From assembly GCA_963719055.1 (NCBI GenBank), contig CAVRAU010000008.1, positions 62,001 to 126,000 on the forward strand: a stretch of 64,000 nucleotides of DNA, written 5' to 3'. A program made the translations under genes and the position numbers. The notes under the pieces were generated by a model that ran no database searches, had not been told where the DNA came from, and saw only the letters and a list, made by a program, of their open reading frames with translations. The stretch's first letter is position 1. Each line of letters opens with the position of its first letter. Shown here piece after piece: positions 35,865 to 45,705 of the stretch. This stretch comes from CAXMQZ01 sp963719055. Its GTDB lineage: Bacteria > Acidobacteriota > Thermoanaerobaculia > Multivoradales > JAHEKO01.

Positions 35865-38556
35865 TCAACCGGATTCCAGCTGCTGCTCGACAAAACGGCT
35901 CACCTCGTCCAGGGCCAGCGGCAATTTTTCCGGCTCCTTGCCCCCAGCCTGCGCGAAATCCGGCCGGCCACCACCCCCTCCCCCGACCACAGCCGCCACA
36001 CTGCTTGCCAACCGACCGGCATGAATTCTCTCGGTCAAGTTGGGGGTTACGGCAGTGACGATGGTGACCTTGTCTCCCTCTCGGCTGCCCAGCACGACCA
36101 CGCCCGAACCCAGCTTCTGTCTCAGCACATCCGCCATATTTCGTATCTCGTTGACCGGTGCAGGCGGAACTTCTCGGGCGATGACCTTGACGCCCTCGAC
36201 CTCGACCTCGACCTCAGACACCGACTCGGCACCTGATACCAGCTGCATTCGCAGCGAAGCCAGCTCCTTTTCCAGGGATCGTGTCCGCTGGCGCCAATCC
36301 GAGATCTCGGCGGCGGCCCTCTCGGAGACCACGCCCAGCGAATCCGAGACCTGGTTCAGGATCTCACGCTGGTGCCGGACCAGAAGCTGGGCTCCCTCGC
36401 CGGTCACGGCCTCGATCCGGCGGACCCCCGAAGCCACCCCTTTCTCGGCCGTGATCAGGAACAAACCGATCTCGCCTGTGTTCTCCACATGACATCCACC
36501 GCAGAGCTCGAGAGCTGGTCAGCTGCTCCTCTTCGGTGCCACCTGTCCCGAGGTAGGCCACCTCTACAGTGCGCACGCGCTCGCCATACTTCTCGCCAAA
36601 AAGTGCCATGGCGCCGGCATCGACGGCATCGGCGTAGCTCCGATCGTCCGTGATCTGGGTGGGTTGAGCGAGGAGAATCCAGCGGTTCACAAGATCCTCC
36701 ACCCGATGGAGCTCGTCGCGGCTGAGCTGTCGATGAAAGGTGAAGTCGAATCTCAGACGATCCGGAGCCACCAGGGACCCGGCCTGCCTTGCCCCCTCTC
36801 CAAGGACATGCCGCAAGGCCAGGTGCAGGAGATGTGTGGCGGTGTGATTGCGCTGCGTCGGTCGTCGCCAGGAGCTTTCCACATGAGCGCTGACCCTGCC
36901 GTCACGGTGCAGACTCCCCGCTTCAATATCGACAAAGTGATATCGCGTGCCTGTGGGTTCGCTCAGAGTGTCGATGACCGCTGCCGCACCGCCTTGCCAG
37001 ATCAAACGCCCTCGATCCCCCACCTGCCCCCCTGATTCGGCATAGAAGGGGGTGGTACCCAAGACCACAACGCCATGCTCCCCTGCCTCCAGGCCATCTA
37101 CGGCTTGGTAGCGACCTTCCTCGGCCCTTGCGAGGCCTGCGACCCGGACCCCGTCCAGGTCGAGCTCTCGGTAGCCCGTGAAGATGGAGGCTCCTCGTTC
37201 ATCGTCGCGTAGGGCCTCACGGACTGCCGCCAGCTCCTTCCGGGCCTCGCCACCCGCTTGACGCGATCGTTGCCGCTGTTGATCCAGAGCTGTCTCGAAA
37301 CCCGCCTCATCAAGATGAAACTGTTCTTCTTCCGCGATCTCCCGGATCAATTCCAAGGGCAATCCATAGGTGTCGTAGAGGCGGAAGACATCCTCTCCGG
37401 GCAACTCCGACCCACCGGCGTGACGAATGCGGTCGATGTCCTCCTGAACCTGGCGAGAGGCCGTAGCAATGGTCGACAGGAATTTCTCTTCTTCAGCCAG
37501 AGTCGTGGCTGCCGACGCCTTCTCTGCCTTTGCCAGTTCGGGGTAGACGTCGCCCATGGTCTCGCGGACCGCGGGTAGCAGCCGATGGAGAAACGGTTCC
37601 TCGAAACCCAACGTCATGCCGTGCCGGACGGCGCGTCGGAGAATTCGACGCAAGACATAGCCTCGCCCTTCATTGCTGGGGATCACGCCGTCCGCCAGCA
37701 GGAACGTCACGGCCCGAATGTGATCCGCGATGACCCGGAAGGATATATCGGTTTCCTCGTCGCTGCCGTACTCGCTATGGGCCAAACCGGCAGTAGCCAT
37801 CAGAATCGGCCGAAAGAGATCGGTGTCGTAGTTGGAAGCCACGCCTTGCAGCACCGCAGCTACCCGCTCCAAACCCGCTCCCGTATCGATCGAAGGATTG
37901 GGGAGAGGCGTCATCTGGCCGTCTTCGTCACGCTCGAACTGCATGAAGACCAGGTTCCAGATCTCGAGATAGCGCCCCGTGTCAGTGCCCTCCTCCCAGT
38001 CGACCCGCGGCTCCAAAGGCTGGGTGTCGACGAAGATTTCACTGCAGGGGCCACAGGGACCGGTGTCGCCCATGGCCCAGAAATTGTCCTTCGCCCCCGC
38101 GCGAATGATTCGGTCCGTCGGCAGACCGGAGATCTGTCGCCACAAATCGGCAGCTTCGTTATCCTCCTCAAACACCGTAGCGGTGAGATGAGCGGGATCG
38201 AGCCCCCACACCTCGGTGACCAGCTCCCAGCCGAAACGGATGGCGTCTTGCTTGAAGTAATCGCCAAAGGAGAAGTTGCCGAGCATCTCGAAGAAGGTGT
38301 GATGCCTGGGGCTGGGACCAACGTTCTCGAGATCATTGTGCTTCCCCGAGACCCGCATGCACTTCTGCGCACTGACCGCGCGTGGAGAGGGCGGGGTGTC
38401 GGTCCCGAGAAAATAGTCCTTGAACGGCACCATCCCGGCATTGGTGAACAGCAGGGTCGGATCGCCATGAGGCACCAACGGCGCACTGGCCACCAGCCGA
38501 TGCTCGCGCGCGCCGAAGAAATCCAAGAAGCTCTGACGAATCTCGCTGCTTTTCAT
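35865..38556 (-). CDS. alaS: Alanyl-tRNA synthetase, one frameshift
   Basis: Charges tRNA-Ala and edits mischarged Ser/Gly. From ATG 38556 the catalytic domain (SFLDFFGAREHRLV, LFTNAGMVPFKDYFLG) and the editing domain are open to ~36515. A +1 correction there restores ALELCGGCHVENTGEIGLF, including the zinc-site Cys and His. The rest continues to 35865 with the Gly-rich DHHA1 end VVGGGGGGRPDFAQAGG. The span is 2692 bases, one more than a multiple of three, ~896 residues. The gene is essential, so the shift is probably a sequence error. A leader of ~80 bases precedes the start, with TATCGT as possible -10. Confidence 0.93.
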
Positions 38557-38663
38557 GGGTTGAAACGATCCCCGCTGGTCGGAAATTCGAGCCTGAGCCT
38601 CCCACGAAAGAGGGGACTCACGAACGAATCACGATAGCACGATACGTTGTCTGTGGAACTGCC

Positions 38664-39107
38664 TCAGCTGGACTCGAGGTCGTCCAGAACTCGCAGAATT
38701 ACCGACTTCGAAAAGCCTTTGCGGTCGAGCTGGCGCGCCAGACGATCGGGTTCGACCGGGCCACCGTGGCTCTTTCTCGCAGCGATTTCGCGAGCCCTGC
38801 GAAGCTCCTCCCCTGGATCCTCGAAGACCTGAGTGACGACGGTCTCGGCGGTCGCCTCCTCCACGCCGCGGCGCTGGAGCTCGAACCGCATCCGTCGAGG
38901 ACCGAGCCCCTTCCGAGTCATGGATCCCGCAGCCATGGCCTGAGCATGCTGTAGATCGTCGAGCCACCCAAGCCGAGCCAGATCCTCGAGCACCGCTTCG
39001 ATCTCGAGGGCTGGGAACCCTCGACGCTGCAGCTTCTGCTGCAGCTCCCGCCGAAAGTGAGGACGGCGGCCGACCAGGTCGAGCGCCTTGTCCTTGCAGG
39101 TCCCCAA
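38664..39107 (-). CDS. recX: Regulatory protein RecX
   Basis: Modulates RecA filament extension. 147 residues, three tandem three-helix repeats: RRPHFRRELQQKLQRRGFP, KGLGPRRMRFELQRRGVEE, and PVEPDRLARQLDRKGFSK. The start is TTG at 39107, with AGGA seven bases upstream; it sits nine bases after the pilT stop. recA itself is not in the window. Family assignment rests on repeat pattern and length. Confidence 0.85.
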   Translation of the reverse strand: MGTCKDKALDLVGRRPHFRRELQQKLQRRGFPALEIEAVLEDLARLGWLDDLQHAQAMAAGSMTRKGLGPRRMRFELQRRGVEEATAETVVTQVFEDPGEELRRAREIAARKSHGGPVEPDRLARQLDRKGFSKSVILRVLDDLESS

Positions 39108-39115
39108 GAGCTGTC

Positions 39116-40288
39116 CTAGTTGTTGTCGACCTCGAACGCCGAGTCACCGCCCATGAGAGCATTCTCTTCCGACAGTTCCAGGGTCGACTCCATCTGCTCG
39201 CGAGAGGCATCGGCCGTGAACTGGACACCCTGGATCTTGAGCTTGAACTCGTCCGGGTTCGAAGACCGCCTCAAGGCTTCATCCAGAGTGATCAAACCGG
39301 TCTTGTAGAGCTGGTAGAGAGACTGATCGAAGGTCTGCATTCCATACTGGCTGGTGCCCACCGCGATCTGTTCGCGGATGAACTTGGTCCGCTCCTTGTT
39401 TTCGATGCACTCGCGGATATAGGGAGTGGCGATCATGACTTCCACGGCCGGCACCCGACCGGTGCCATCCGCTCGGGGCACCAAGCGCATGGAAACGGCG
39501 GCTCGCAGGACCGAAGCCAGCTGGATACGGATCTGCTTCTGCTGATGCGGAGGAAATACGGAGATGATCCGGTTGATGGTCTCGGTCGCATCCAGAGTGT
39601 GCAGAGTGGAAAGAACCAGATGGCCGGTTTCAGCCGCCAACAATGCGGTTTCGATCGTTTCATAGTCTCGCATCTCACCGACCAGAATCACATCTGGATC
39701 CTGGCGCAAGGCGACGCGCATGGCCGGAGCGAAACCTCGTGTATCCACTTCGACCTCACGTTGATTGACAATGGCCTTCTTGTCGCGATGCAGAAATTCT
39801 ATGGGGTCTTCGATGGTGATGATGTGCTCCAACCGATTGCCGTTGATGTGATCGATCATGGCGGCCAAGGTGGTGGACTTACCGGACCCCGTGGTACCGG
39901 TACACAGCACCAGGCCTCGCCTCTCCGCGCAAAGCGTTTCCAGCACCTTGGGGAGCAGGAGCTCGCGAATGGTGAGAATTCGCGAAGGAATCACACGCAG
40001 AACCAGTCCCACCGATCCGCGCTGCTGAAAGACGTTGCAACGAAATCGACCCAGGCCCGGAACCGAATAGGCGATATCGATCTCGAACTCCTCCTTGAAT
40101 CGCTGCTTCTGGCGCGCGTTCATGATGGAGAAGGCCATCGACACCGAGTCCTCCTGCATCAGACGCTTGAATTCGGGCAATGGCTGGAGCTCGCCATCCA
40201 CCCGGACCACCGGATGTGTGCCGACCTTCAGATGAAGATCCGAGGCCTTGCGTTCGATCGCGACTTTTAGCAGATCGTTCAGATTCAT
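39116..40288 (-). CDS. pilT: Type IV pilus retraction ATPase PilT
   Basis: Hexameric ATPase that depolymerises pili for twitching. 390 residues with an N-terminal PAS-like domain (ASDLHLKVGTHPVVRVDGEL), Walker A GTTGSGKSTTLAAMID, the Asp box (ITIEDPIEFLH), Walker B (DPDVILVGEMRDYETI), a His box (TGHLVLSTLHTLDATE) and a PilT-type VPRADGTGRVPAVEVM region. The final ~20 residues are an acidic tail beyond the usual end. No pilin or pilB is in the window, so the pilus genes are dispersed. Confidence 0.93.
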   Translation of the reverse strand: MNLNDLLKVAIERKASDLHLKVGTHPVVRVDGELQPLPEFKRLMQEDSVSMAFSIMNARQKQRFKEEFEIDIAYSVPGLGRFRCNVFQQRGSVGLVLRVIPSRILTIRELLLPKVLETLCAERRGLVLCTGTTGSGKSTTLAAMIDHINGNRLEHIITIEDPIEFLHRDKKAIVNQREVEVDTRGFAPAMRVALRQDPDVILVGEMRDYETIETALLAAETGHLVLSTLHTLDATETINRIISVFPPHQQKQIRIQLASVLRAAVSMRLVPRADGTGRVPAVEVMIATPYIRECIENKERTKFIREQIAVGTSQYGMQTFDQSLYQLYKTGLITLDEALRRSSNPDEFKLKIQGVQFTADASREQMESTLELSEENALMGGDSAFEVDNN

Positions 40289-40382
40289 GGGACTACTCCT
40301 CTGGGCCGGTACCAGGCTATGCCGTCTTGGGCCTCGTCGTCAGACTAGCGACCGCTTGGCACAGTGTCAATGGAGTGTGCCG

Positions 40383-41087
40383 CTACCGAAAGAGCCCTTC
40401 GACCAGAAGCCCGGCACAGCCAATTGTGGCAGCTGTTTCGATCCTCAGAACTGTGGGTCCCAGCCCCATGGCTCTGCAACCCCAAGCCGCCATCTGCTCC
40501 ACCTCCCCTGCGGTCCAGCCTCCCTCGGGGCCGACGAGCAACGAGGCTCTGGCGACACCAGAAGTCGCCACCGGAGATACCGCGCCTGGCTGTAGAAACC
40601 AACGCTCCGAAATCGAAGCCATCAGGTCCGGAAGCTCCGAGAAAGGATGCACGCCGCTGACGAGCGGAACCACGGAACGGTGCGATTGCTCAACCGCGGC
40701 AACCGCCACCCGCCCGAGACGCTCCAGGGTTCCGACCCCCACCTTTCTGGGTGCTCTCTCCGAGTGGATCAATCGGATGGCCGAGACACCGATCTCGGTC
40801 GCCTTCTCCACCATCCAGGAAAGCCGAGAAGCCTTGGGAACAGGCGCCATCAGCTCGACATACCGGGTCGGTTCATGGGTCGGTGCATCCTCACCCAGGG
40901 CGAAACGGGCCGCAGACGCCTCGATGGTCAAGGCTCGGCCAAACCGAGCGGCTCCCTCACCATCCACGAGCCGGACGACTGCATCCTCAGCCAGACGCCG
41001 TGCCCGGAAGAGATGACGATAGGCAGGGCCATCTACCAGGACCTCGTCGCCGCGCAATTGGCGCCCAGAGATCACTAGCGTGATCAC
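40383..41087 (-). CDS. rsmE: 16S rRNA (uracil1498-N3)-methyltransferase
   Basis: SPOUT methyltransferase that modifies U1498 of 16S rRNA. ~234 residues. A PUA-like N-terminal part (YRHLFRARRLAEDAVVRLVD) is followed by WMVEKATEIGVSAI, SLLVGPEGGWTAGEVEQMA and LGPTVLRIETAA, the knot region. GTG 41087 overlaps the prmA stop by three bases; longer starts to 41120 are less likely. The prmA-rsmE order next to dnaJ is common. Confidence 0.93.
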   Translation of the reverse strand: MITLVISGRQLRGDEVLVDGPAYRHLFRARRLAEDAVVRLVDGEGAARFGRALTIEASAARFALGEDAPTHEPTRYVELMAPVPKASRLSWMVEKATEIGVSAIRLIHSERAPRKVGVGTLERLGRVAVAAVEQSHRSVVPLVSGVHPFSELPDLMASISERWFLQPGAVSPVATSGVARASLLVGPEGGWTAGEVEQMAAWGCRAMGLGPTVLRIETAATIGCAGLLVEGLFR

Positions 41088-41989
41088 GGGAACGCGCGCT
41101 CCAAGTGAAGTGCCACCCATTCATCCCTGCCAAGATGACTCCTAGGGCGAAAACCGAGTTCTGTCATCTCGGCGAGCACATCTGCTTCCTGTTCCTGCAT
41201 GAGCCCCGATAGCAGAAGCACCCCCGCAGGCCGCAGACAGTCGGCGAGAACCGCAAAGTCGGATCGCAACCGTGAGGGCAGCACATTGGCCACGATCACA
41301 TCGAAGGTCTCTCCAGGAGGACGGACTCGGATCGCCGCCATGCCTCCCGCCAGCAAACGCGGCCGCAGATTGTTGAGCCGACACGTTTGCAGGGCGAGAA
41401 AGGCGGCAACCAGATCGATATCAAGAGCGGTGACGGACTCGGCTCCGGACGCCAGCGCCACCATGGCCAGAATCCCAGAACCGGTCCCCACGTCGAGAAC
41501 TCTCTGGCCTTCAAGTCGCAGCTCGCCCATGAGCTCCACAATCAGCGCAGTGCTGGCATGAGATCCGGTGCCGAAGGCCATGCGAGCGGGAATGCGAAGT
41601 AGTTGGCGCTGGTCCGGCGGCTCGGAGACAGGCTGATCGGGCTCTCGGGGATCGACCCACCAGCGCTGTCCGACAGCAAAAGGGACAGACCGGGCTCGGT
41701 ACTCCCTTTGCCAGTCCTGGTCCGTCACCAGATCCACATCCGTCAAATCGGCACCTGCGAGTACGTATCGACCCTCGATCTGATCGAGAAGGCCAAGATC
41801 CAGCGAATTCGTGAAGTAGGCCAGGAATTCGCAGGTTCCCGCAGCCACCTCTACAGACTCGAGACCCAACGTGCCCAACGACCAGACGGCGGCCACGAAC
41901 TGATCTTCATCAGCAGCGGGCACCCGAAAGCGCAATCGTTGGTACTTCTCAGGGATGTCTGTGGATTCCTCGTCTACACCTTGGTTCAA
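41084..41989 (-). CDS. prmA: Ribosomal protein L11 methyltransferase
   Basis: S-adenosylmethionine-dependent trimethylation of L11. 301 residues. An N-terminal substrate domain (RLRFRVPAADEDQFVAAVWSLG) precedes the Rossmann methyltransferase with AFGTGSHASTALIVELM, VLDVGTGSGILAMVAL, ALDIDLVAA, and IVANVLPSRL. The usual Pro-Asn-Pro-like catalytic segment is replaced by ANVLP as in PrmA. It overlaps dnaJ by four bases. Confidence 0.93.
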   Translation of the reverse strand: MNQGVDEESTDIPEKYQRLRFRVPAADEDQFVAAVWSLGTLGLESVEVAAGTCEFLAYFTNSLDLGLLDQIEGRYVLAGADLTDVDLVTDQDWQREYRARSVPFAVGQRWWVDPREPDQPVSEPPDQRQLLRIPARMAFGTGSHASTALIVELMGELRLEGQRVLDVGTGSGILAMVALASGAESVTALDIDLVAAFLALQTCRLNNLRPRLLAGGMAAIRVRPPGETFDVIVANVLPSRLRSDFAVLADCLRPAGVLLLSGLMQEQEADVLAEMTELGFRPRSHLGRDEWVALHLERAFP

Positions 41990-43110
41990 CCAAACAGATC
42001 GCGAACTCGGTTCAGCACCCCGCGGTCCTCACGGACCTCCTTGCCCTCCGCTTCGGCGAGTTGCCGAAGGAGCTCGATTTCGGTCTCTGACAGATTCTTG
42101 GGATGGGGTACAGCCAGCTGAACGTGAACAATATGATCGCCTTGGCCACGACCATCCAACCGCGCGATTCCCTTGCCGGGAAGTCGAAACTCCTTGCCAT
42201 GCTTTGTGCCCGCTGGTATCTCGAGCACCTCGGGACCATGCAGCGTCTCGACTTCCGCGACGGTGCCCAGAACCGCCTGGACATAGGAAAGCTCCAGGGC
42301 GCTGAGAACGTGGGGGCCTTCACGTTCGAATAGGGCGTGTTCTTCGACCAAGATATCGACGTAGAGATCACCCGCGCGGCCCCCTCGCCGGCCGTGCTCG
42401 CCCTCGCCGGCCAGTCGCAACCGGGTGCCATTGTCTACTCCGGCGGGAATCTTCACTTCGATAGAGCGCTCCTGTTCGACCCGACCTTCGCCGTGGCAAT
42501 CACGGCATGGATCGTTGATGACCTGCCCTTCTCCACGGCACTGTGGGCAGGTCCGCGCCACTGTGAAAAGACCCTGACTGATCCGAACTTGACCATAGCC
42601 GCCACACGCCGAACAGCTCGTCGGAGAGGCGTTCTCTGCACACCCGCTGCCCTCACAGCTGCCGCAGGTCTCCAGACGCGGTACCTTGAGCACCTGATCG
42701 GAGCCAAAAGCTGCCTGCTCCAGTTCGAGTCGCAGCCGGTATCTGAGATCAGCGCCCGACTCACCCCTGCCTCGGCGTCGACGCCCGCCAAACAGGTCGC
42801 CGAATCCCATGCCGAAAAAATCGCCGAGGATATCGGCGAAGTCCCCGAAGGTGGAGGCGTCGAAGCCATCGAATCCGGTCCCCGAGACTCCACCGTGACC
42901 AAAACGATCGTAGCGGGCCCGCTTCTCGGCGTCGGAGAGGACCGCATAGGCTTCCGCGGCTTCCTTGAACTTCGATTCCGCCTGTTTGTCCTCGGGATTC
43001 CGGTCGGGATGGAACTGAACCGCCAAACGGCGGTAAGCCGTCTTGATCTCGCGCCCGTCGGCTTGACGAGAAACGCCTAGAATCTCGTAGTAGTCCCTCT
43101 TGGTGGCCAT
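41986..43110 (-). CDS. dnaJ: Chaperone protein DnaJ
   Basis: DnaK co-chaperone that stimulates ATP hydrolysis and holds unfolded clients. 374 residues. The J domain (1-70) carries the HPD motif in FHPDRNPEDKQ. A Gly/Phe-rich linker follows (GFDGFDASTFGDF). The zinc region at ~140-210 has four repeats: CGSCEGSGC, CSACGGYG, CPQCRGEG and CRDCHGEG. The C-terminal substrate domains end the protein. It is sixteen bases downstream of dnaK. Confidence 0.96.
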   Translation of the reverse strand: MATKRDYYEILGVSRQADGREIKTAYRRLAVQFHPDRNPEDKQAESKFKEAAEAYAVLSDAEKRARYDRFGHGGVSGTGFDGFDASTFGDFADILGDFFGMGFGDLFGGRRRRGRGESGADLRYRLRLELEQAAFGSDQVLKVPRLETCGSCEGSGCAENASPTSCSACGGYGQVRISQGLFTVARTCPQCRGEGQVINDPCRDCHGEGRVEQERSIEVKIPAGVDNGTRLRLAGEGEHGRRGGRAGDLYVDILVEEHALFEREGPHVLSALELSYVQAVLGTVAEVETLHGPEVLEIPAGTKHGKEFRLPGKGIARLDGRGQGDHIVHVQLAVPHPKNLSETEIELLRQLAEAEGKEVREDRGVLNRVRDLFG

Positions 43111-43125
43111 CGAGATCGACCGCTG

Positions 43126-44961
43126 CTAGCGGGAATCACCCTGCTCGGTTGTATCGGACTGCTGGAGCATGAACTCCGAGAGTTGGCGAGAGACGCTGCT
43201 GAGATCGAACATCGCAGCCTCCAGATCGGCTCTCTCACCGCTGGCTAGGGCCATCCTGGACTTGAGCACGATCTCACGAATCCGCTGCCGCGTCTCCTCG
43301 TCCACCGTGTCCTGCAACTGATCGAAGACTCTCTCATTGGTGTAGATCAGCCCCTCGAGTCGATTCTTCAAGCGCCGCAACTCACGTCGATCGGAGTCCT
43401 CACGGGAATACTCCTCCGCTTCCTCCAAAAGACGATCGATCTCCTCCTTCGAGAGTCCACCAGCCGGATTGATCTGCACGCTCTGGGAGCGGTTGGTGGC
43501 CATGTCCCGGGCGGATACGTTGACGATGCCATTGGAATCGATGGCAAAAGAGACATCGATCTGCGGCACACCACGGGGGGCCGGTGGAATACCGACCAGA
43601 TCGAACTTGCCCAAGGACTTGTTTTCAGAGGTGATCTCTCGCTCTCCCTGCAGAACGTGGATCTCCACCTTGTCCTGGTTGTCGACCACAGTCGTAAAGA
43701 TCTGGGTCGCTTTGGTGGGAATCGTTGAATTTCGTTCGATGAGCTTGGTGAACAGACCGCCGCGCGTCTCCACACCCAGAGATAGGGGCGTGACATCCAG
43801 CAACACGATGTCCTTGATGTCACCTCGCAGGATCCCCCCTTGAATCGCGGCCCCGATCGCCACGACCTCATCAGGGTTGATCTCTCTGTTTGGCGGCCGG
43901 CCATAGATCTTTTCGACCATCTCCTGGACCTTCGGAGTCCGCGTCTGCCCTCCCACAAGCAAAACCTCGTCGATTTGATCCGGCGTCACGTCGGCAGCTT
44001 CCATGGCTTCCAGAAAAGGCACCTCGGTCCTCTGGACCAGGTCGGCGACCATTTCCTCGAAATCTTCTCGAGTCAGGGTGCGAGAAAAGTGCTTGGGTCC
44101 GCTCTCGTCAGCCGAGATGAAGGGTAAATTGATCGGCGCCACCTCGGCAGCGGACAGCTCACACTTGGCTCGCTCTGCAGCCTCCTTCAGCCGCTGCAGC
44201 GCCATCCGATCGGCTCGCAGGTCGATACCGGTCTCGGCCTGGAACTCGCTGAGCATCCAGTCCATGACCTTCTGGTCAAAGTCCTCGCCACCCAGGTAGG
44301 TGTCACCGGAGGTCGCCTTGACTTCGAACACTCCCTGCGAGAGCTCCAGTATCGAGATATCGAAGGTCCCGCCACCGAGATCGAAGACCGCCAAAGTGCT
44401 GTTGTTGGCATCGCCCTCGATGCCGTAGGCCAGCGCCGCCGCCGTCGGCTCGTTGATGATTCTCAGCACCTCGAGACCGGCGATCTTGCCCGCATCACGA
44501 GTGGCCTGCCTCTGCGAGTCGTTGAAGTAGGCTGGCACGGTGATGATGGCCTCGGAAATCTCTTCTCCCAAAGCCTCTTCCGCAAACGCCTTGATCTCTC
44601 GCAGCACGAAGGCGGAGATCTCTTCCGGGCTGTGCTGACGATCTCGAACCTGAATCGCTACATCTCCATTGGCGGCCTCGACCAATGGAAACGGCAGCAC
44701 ATGCCTGGCCCTTTCCATCTCCGGGTCCTTGAACTTCCTCCCGATGAGCCGCTTCACGGCAAATACCGTGTTTCTGGGATTGATGATGGCCTGCCGCTTG
44801 GCGATCTGACCGACCAAGCGTTCGCCGTCATCTGTGAAGGCGACGATGGAGGCCGTGGTGCGACTTCCTTCCCGGTTGCTGATGACTCGTGGTGCGGCCA
44901 CATCCACAACCGCGACGCAGCTGTTGGTCGTGCCCAGGTCAATCCCGAGTATTTTGCTCAA
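43126..44961 (-). CDS. dnaK: Chaperone protein DnaK (Hsp70)
   Basis: ATP-dependent protein-folding chaperone, 611 residues. It begins SKILGIDLGTTNSCVAVVD. Landmarks are VPAYFNDSQRQATRDAG, IINEPTAAALAYG, DLGGGTFDISILE, and the LLLDVTPLSLG-like segment (VLLDVTPLSLGVETRGG). The start is TTG with GAGG seven bases upstream. The C-terminal lid is shorter than in E. coli. It lies between grpE and dnaJ in the hrcA operon. Confidence 0.97.
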   Translation of the reverse strand: MSKILGIDLGTTNSCVAVVDVAAPRVISNREGSRTTASIVAFTDDGERLVGQIAKRQAIINPRNTVFAVKRLIGRKFKDPEMERARHVLPFPLVEAANGDVAIQVRDRQHSPEEISAFVLREIKAFAEEALGEEISEAIITVPAYFNDSQRQATRDAGKIAGLEVLRIINEPTAAALAYGIEGDANNSTLAVFDLGGGTFDISILELSQGVFEVKATSGDTYLGGEDFDQKVMDWMLSEFQAETGIDLRADRMALQRLKEAAERAKCELSAAEVAPINLPFISADESGPKHFSRTLTREDFEEMVADLVQRTEVPFLEAMEAADVTPDQIDEVLLVGGQTRTPKVQEMVEKIYGRPPNREINPDEVVAIGAAIQGGILRGDIKDIVLLDVTPLSLGVETRGGLFTKLIERNSTIPTKATQIFTTVVDNQDKVEIHVLQGEREITSENKSLGKFDLVGIPPAPRGVPQIDVSFAIDSNGIVNVSARDMATNRSQSVQINPAGGLSKEEIDRLLEEAEEYSREDSDRRELRRLKNRLEGLIYTNERVFDQLQDTVDEETRQRIREIVLKSRMALASGERADLEAAMFDLSSVSRQLSEFMLQQSDTTEQGDSR

Positions 44962-45012
44962 CGTTCAACCTCTTTCAAGGTGCTGTCGCACATCATTATC
45001 ATCGACAGGGCG

Positions 45013-45705
45013 CTAGACGTCGGAGTCGGCATCTTTGTCACCATCCGGAGGCATCGCCACCTTGACCACGGAGGGACGCAACAGCCGGTCGTGCATGATA
45101 TATCCAGGTTGGAGCTCGCCGCTGACTGTCGGAACCGATACCGAGGCATCTTCGTGTTGAGTCACCGCTTCATGGAAACGGGGATCGAATTCCTCGCCGA
45201 CAGAGGAGATTCTCTCCACCCCGGCGCTTTTCATCAAATCCTTCATTTGGCGGTGAATCAGCTCTACACCTAGCTTCAAGTCGTCGTTGGGACCTTCTGA
45301 CGCGAGAGCCCGCTCCAGATTGTCCACGACCACAACAAACTCTCGCAGGATGTCGAAGGCCGCAAAACGACGATCCTCCTGCCGCTCGCGATCGGCGCGT
45401 CGGCGAAAGTTCTCGAAGTCGGCCAGGGTCCTTGTCGACCGGTCCCTGAGCTCGGCGACCTTCTCCTCGAGCTTGGCGACCTCGACTTCGCTGCCGGTCT
45501 CGGGTCTGATCGCAGCCGGGGGCGCGATTTCATCGCCGCTTTCGCGTTTGGCTCTGGCGGTCTCTCTGGCCTTCTCCACGGCCTCCAATGCCTCCTGCAT
45601 GGCGCTCTTCAGGTCCTCGGGATTCTCGGTATCGCCATCGAGATTCCTATCCAAATCGTCACCACTATCCATGAGGTCGTCTACCATTTGCCTATTGTCG
45701 CCCAT
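45013..45705 (-). CDS. grpE: Nucleotide exchange factor GrpE
   Basis: Releases ADP from DnaK. 230 residues. An acidic, Asp-rich N-terminus leads into a long coiled coil (~70-150, KLEEKVAELRDRSTRTLADFENFRRR) and a C-terminal beta-wing domain (GVELIHRQMKDLMKSAGVERI, GEFDPRFHEAV-like EEFDPRFHEAVTQ). Its ATG overlaps the hrcA stop (TGATG). Confidence 0.95.
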   Translation of the reverse strand: MGDNRQMVDDLMDSGDDLDRNLDGDTENPEDLKSAMQEALEAVEKARETARAKRESGDEIAPPAAIRPETGSEVEVAKLEEKVAELRDRSTRTLADFENFRRRADRERQEDRRFAAFDILREFVVVVDNLERALASEGPNDDLKLGVELIHRQMKDLMKSAGVERISSVGEEFDPRFHEAVTQHEDASVSVPTVSGELQPGYIMHDRLLRPSVVKVAMPPDGDKDADSDV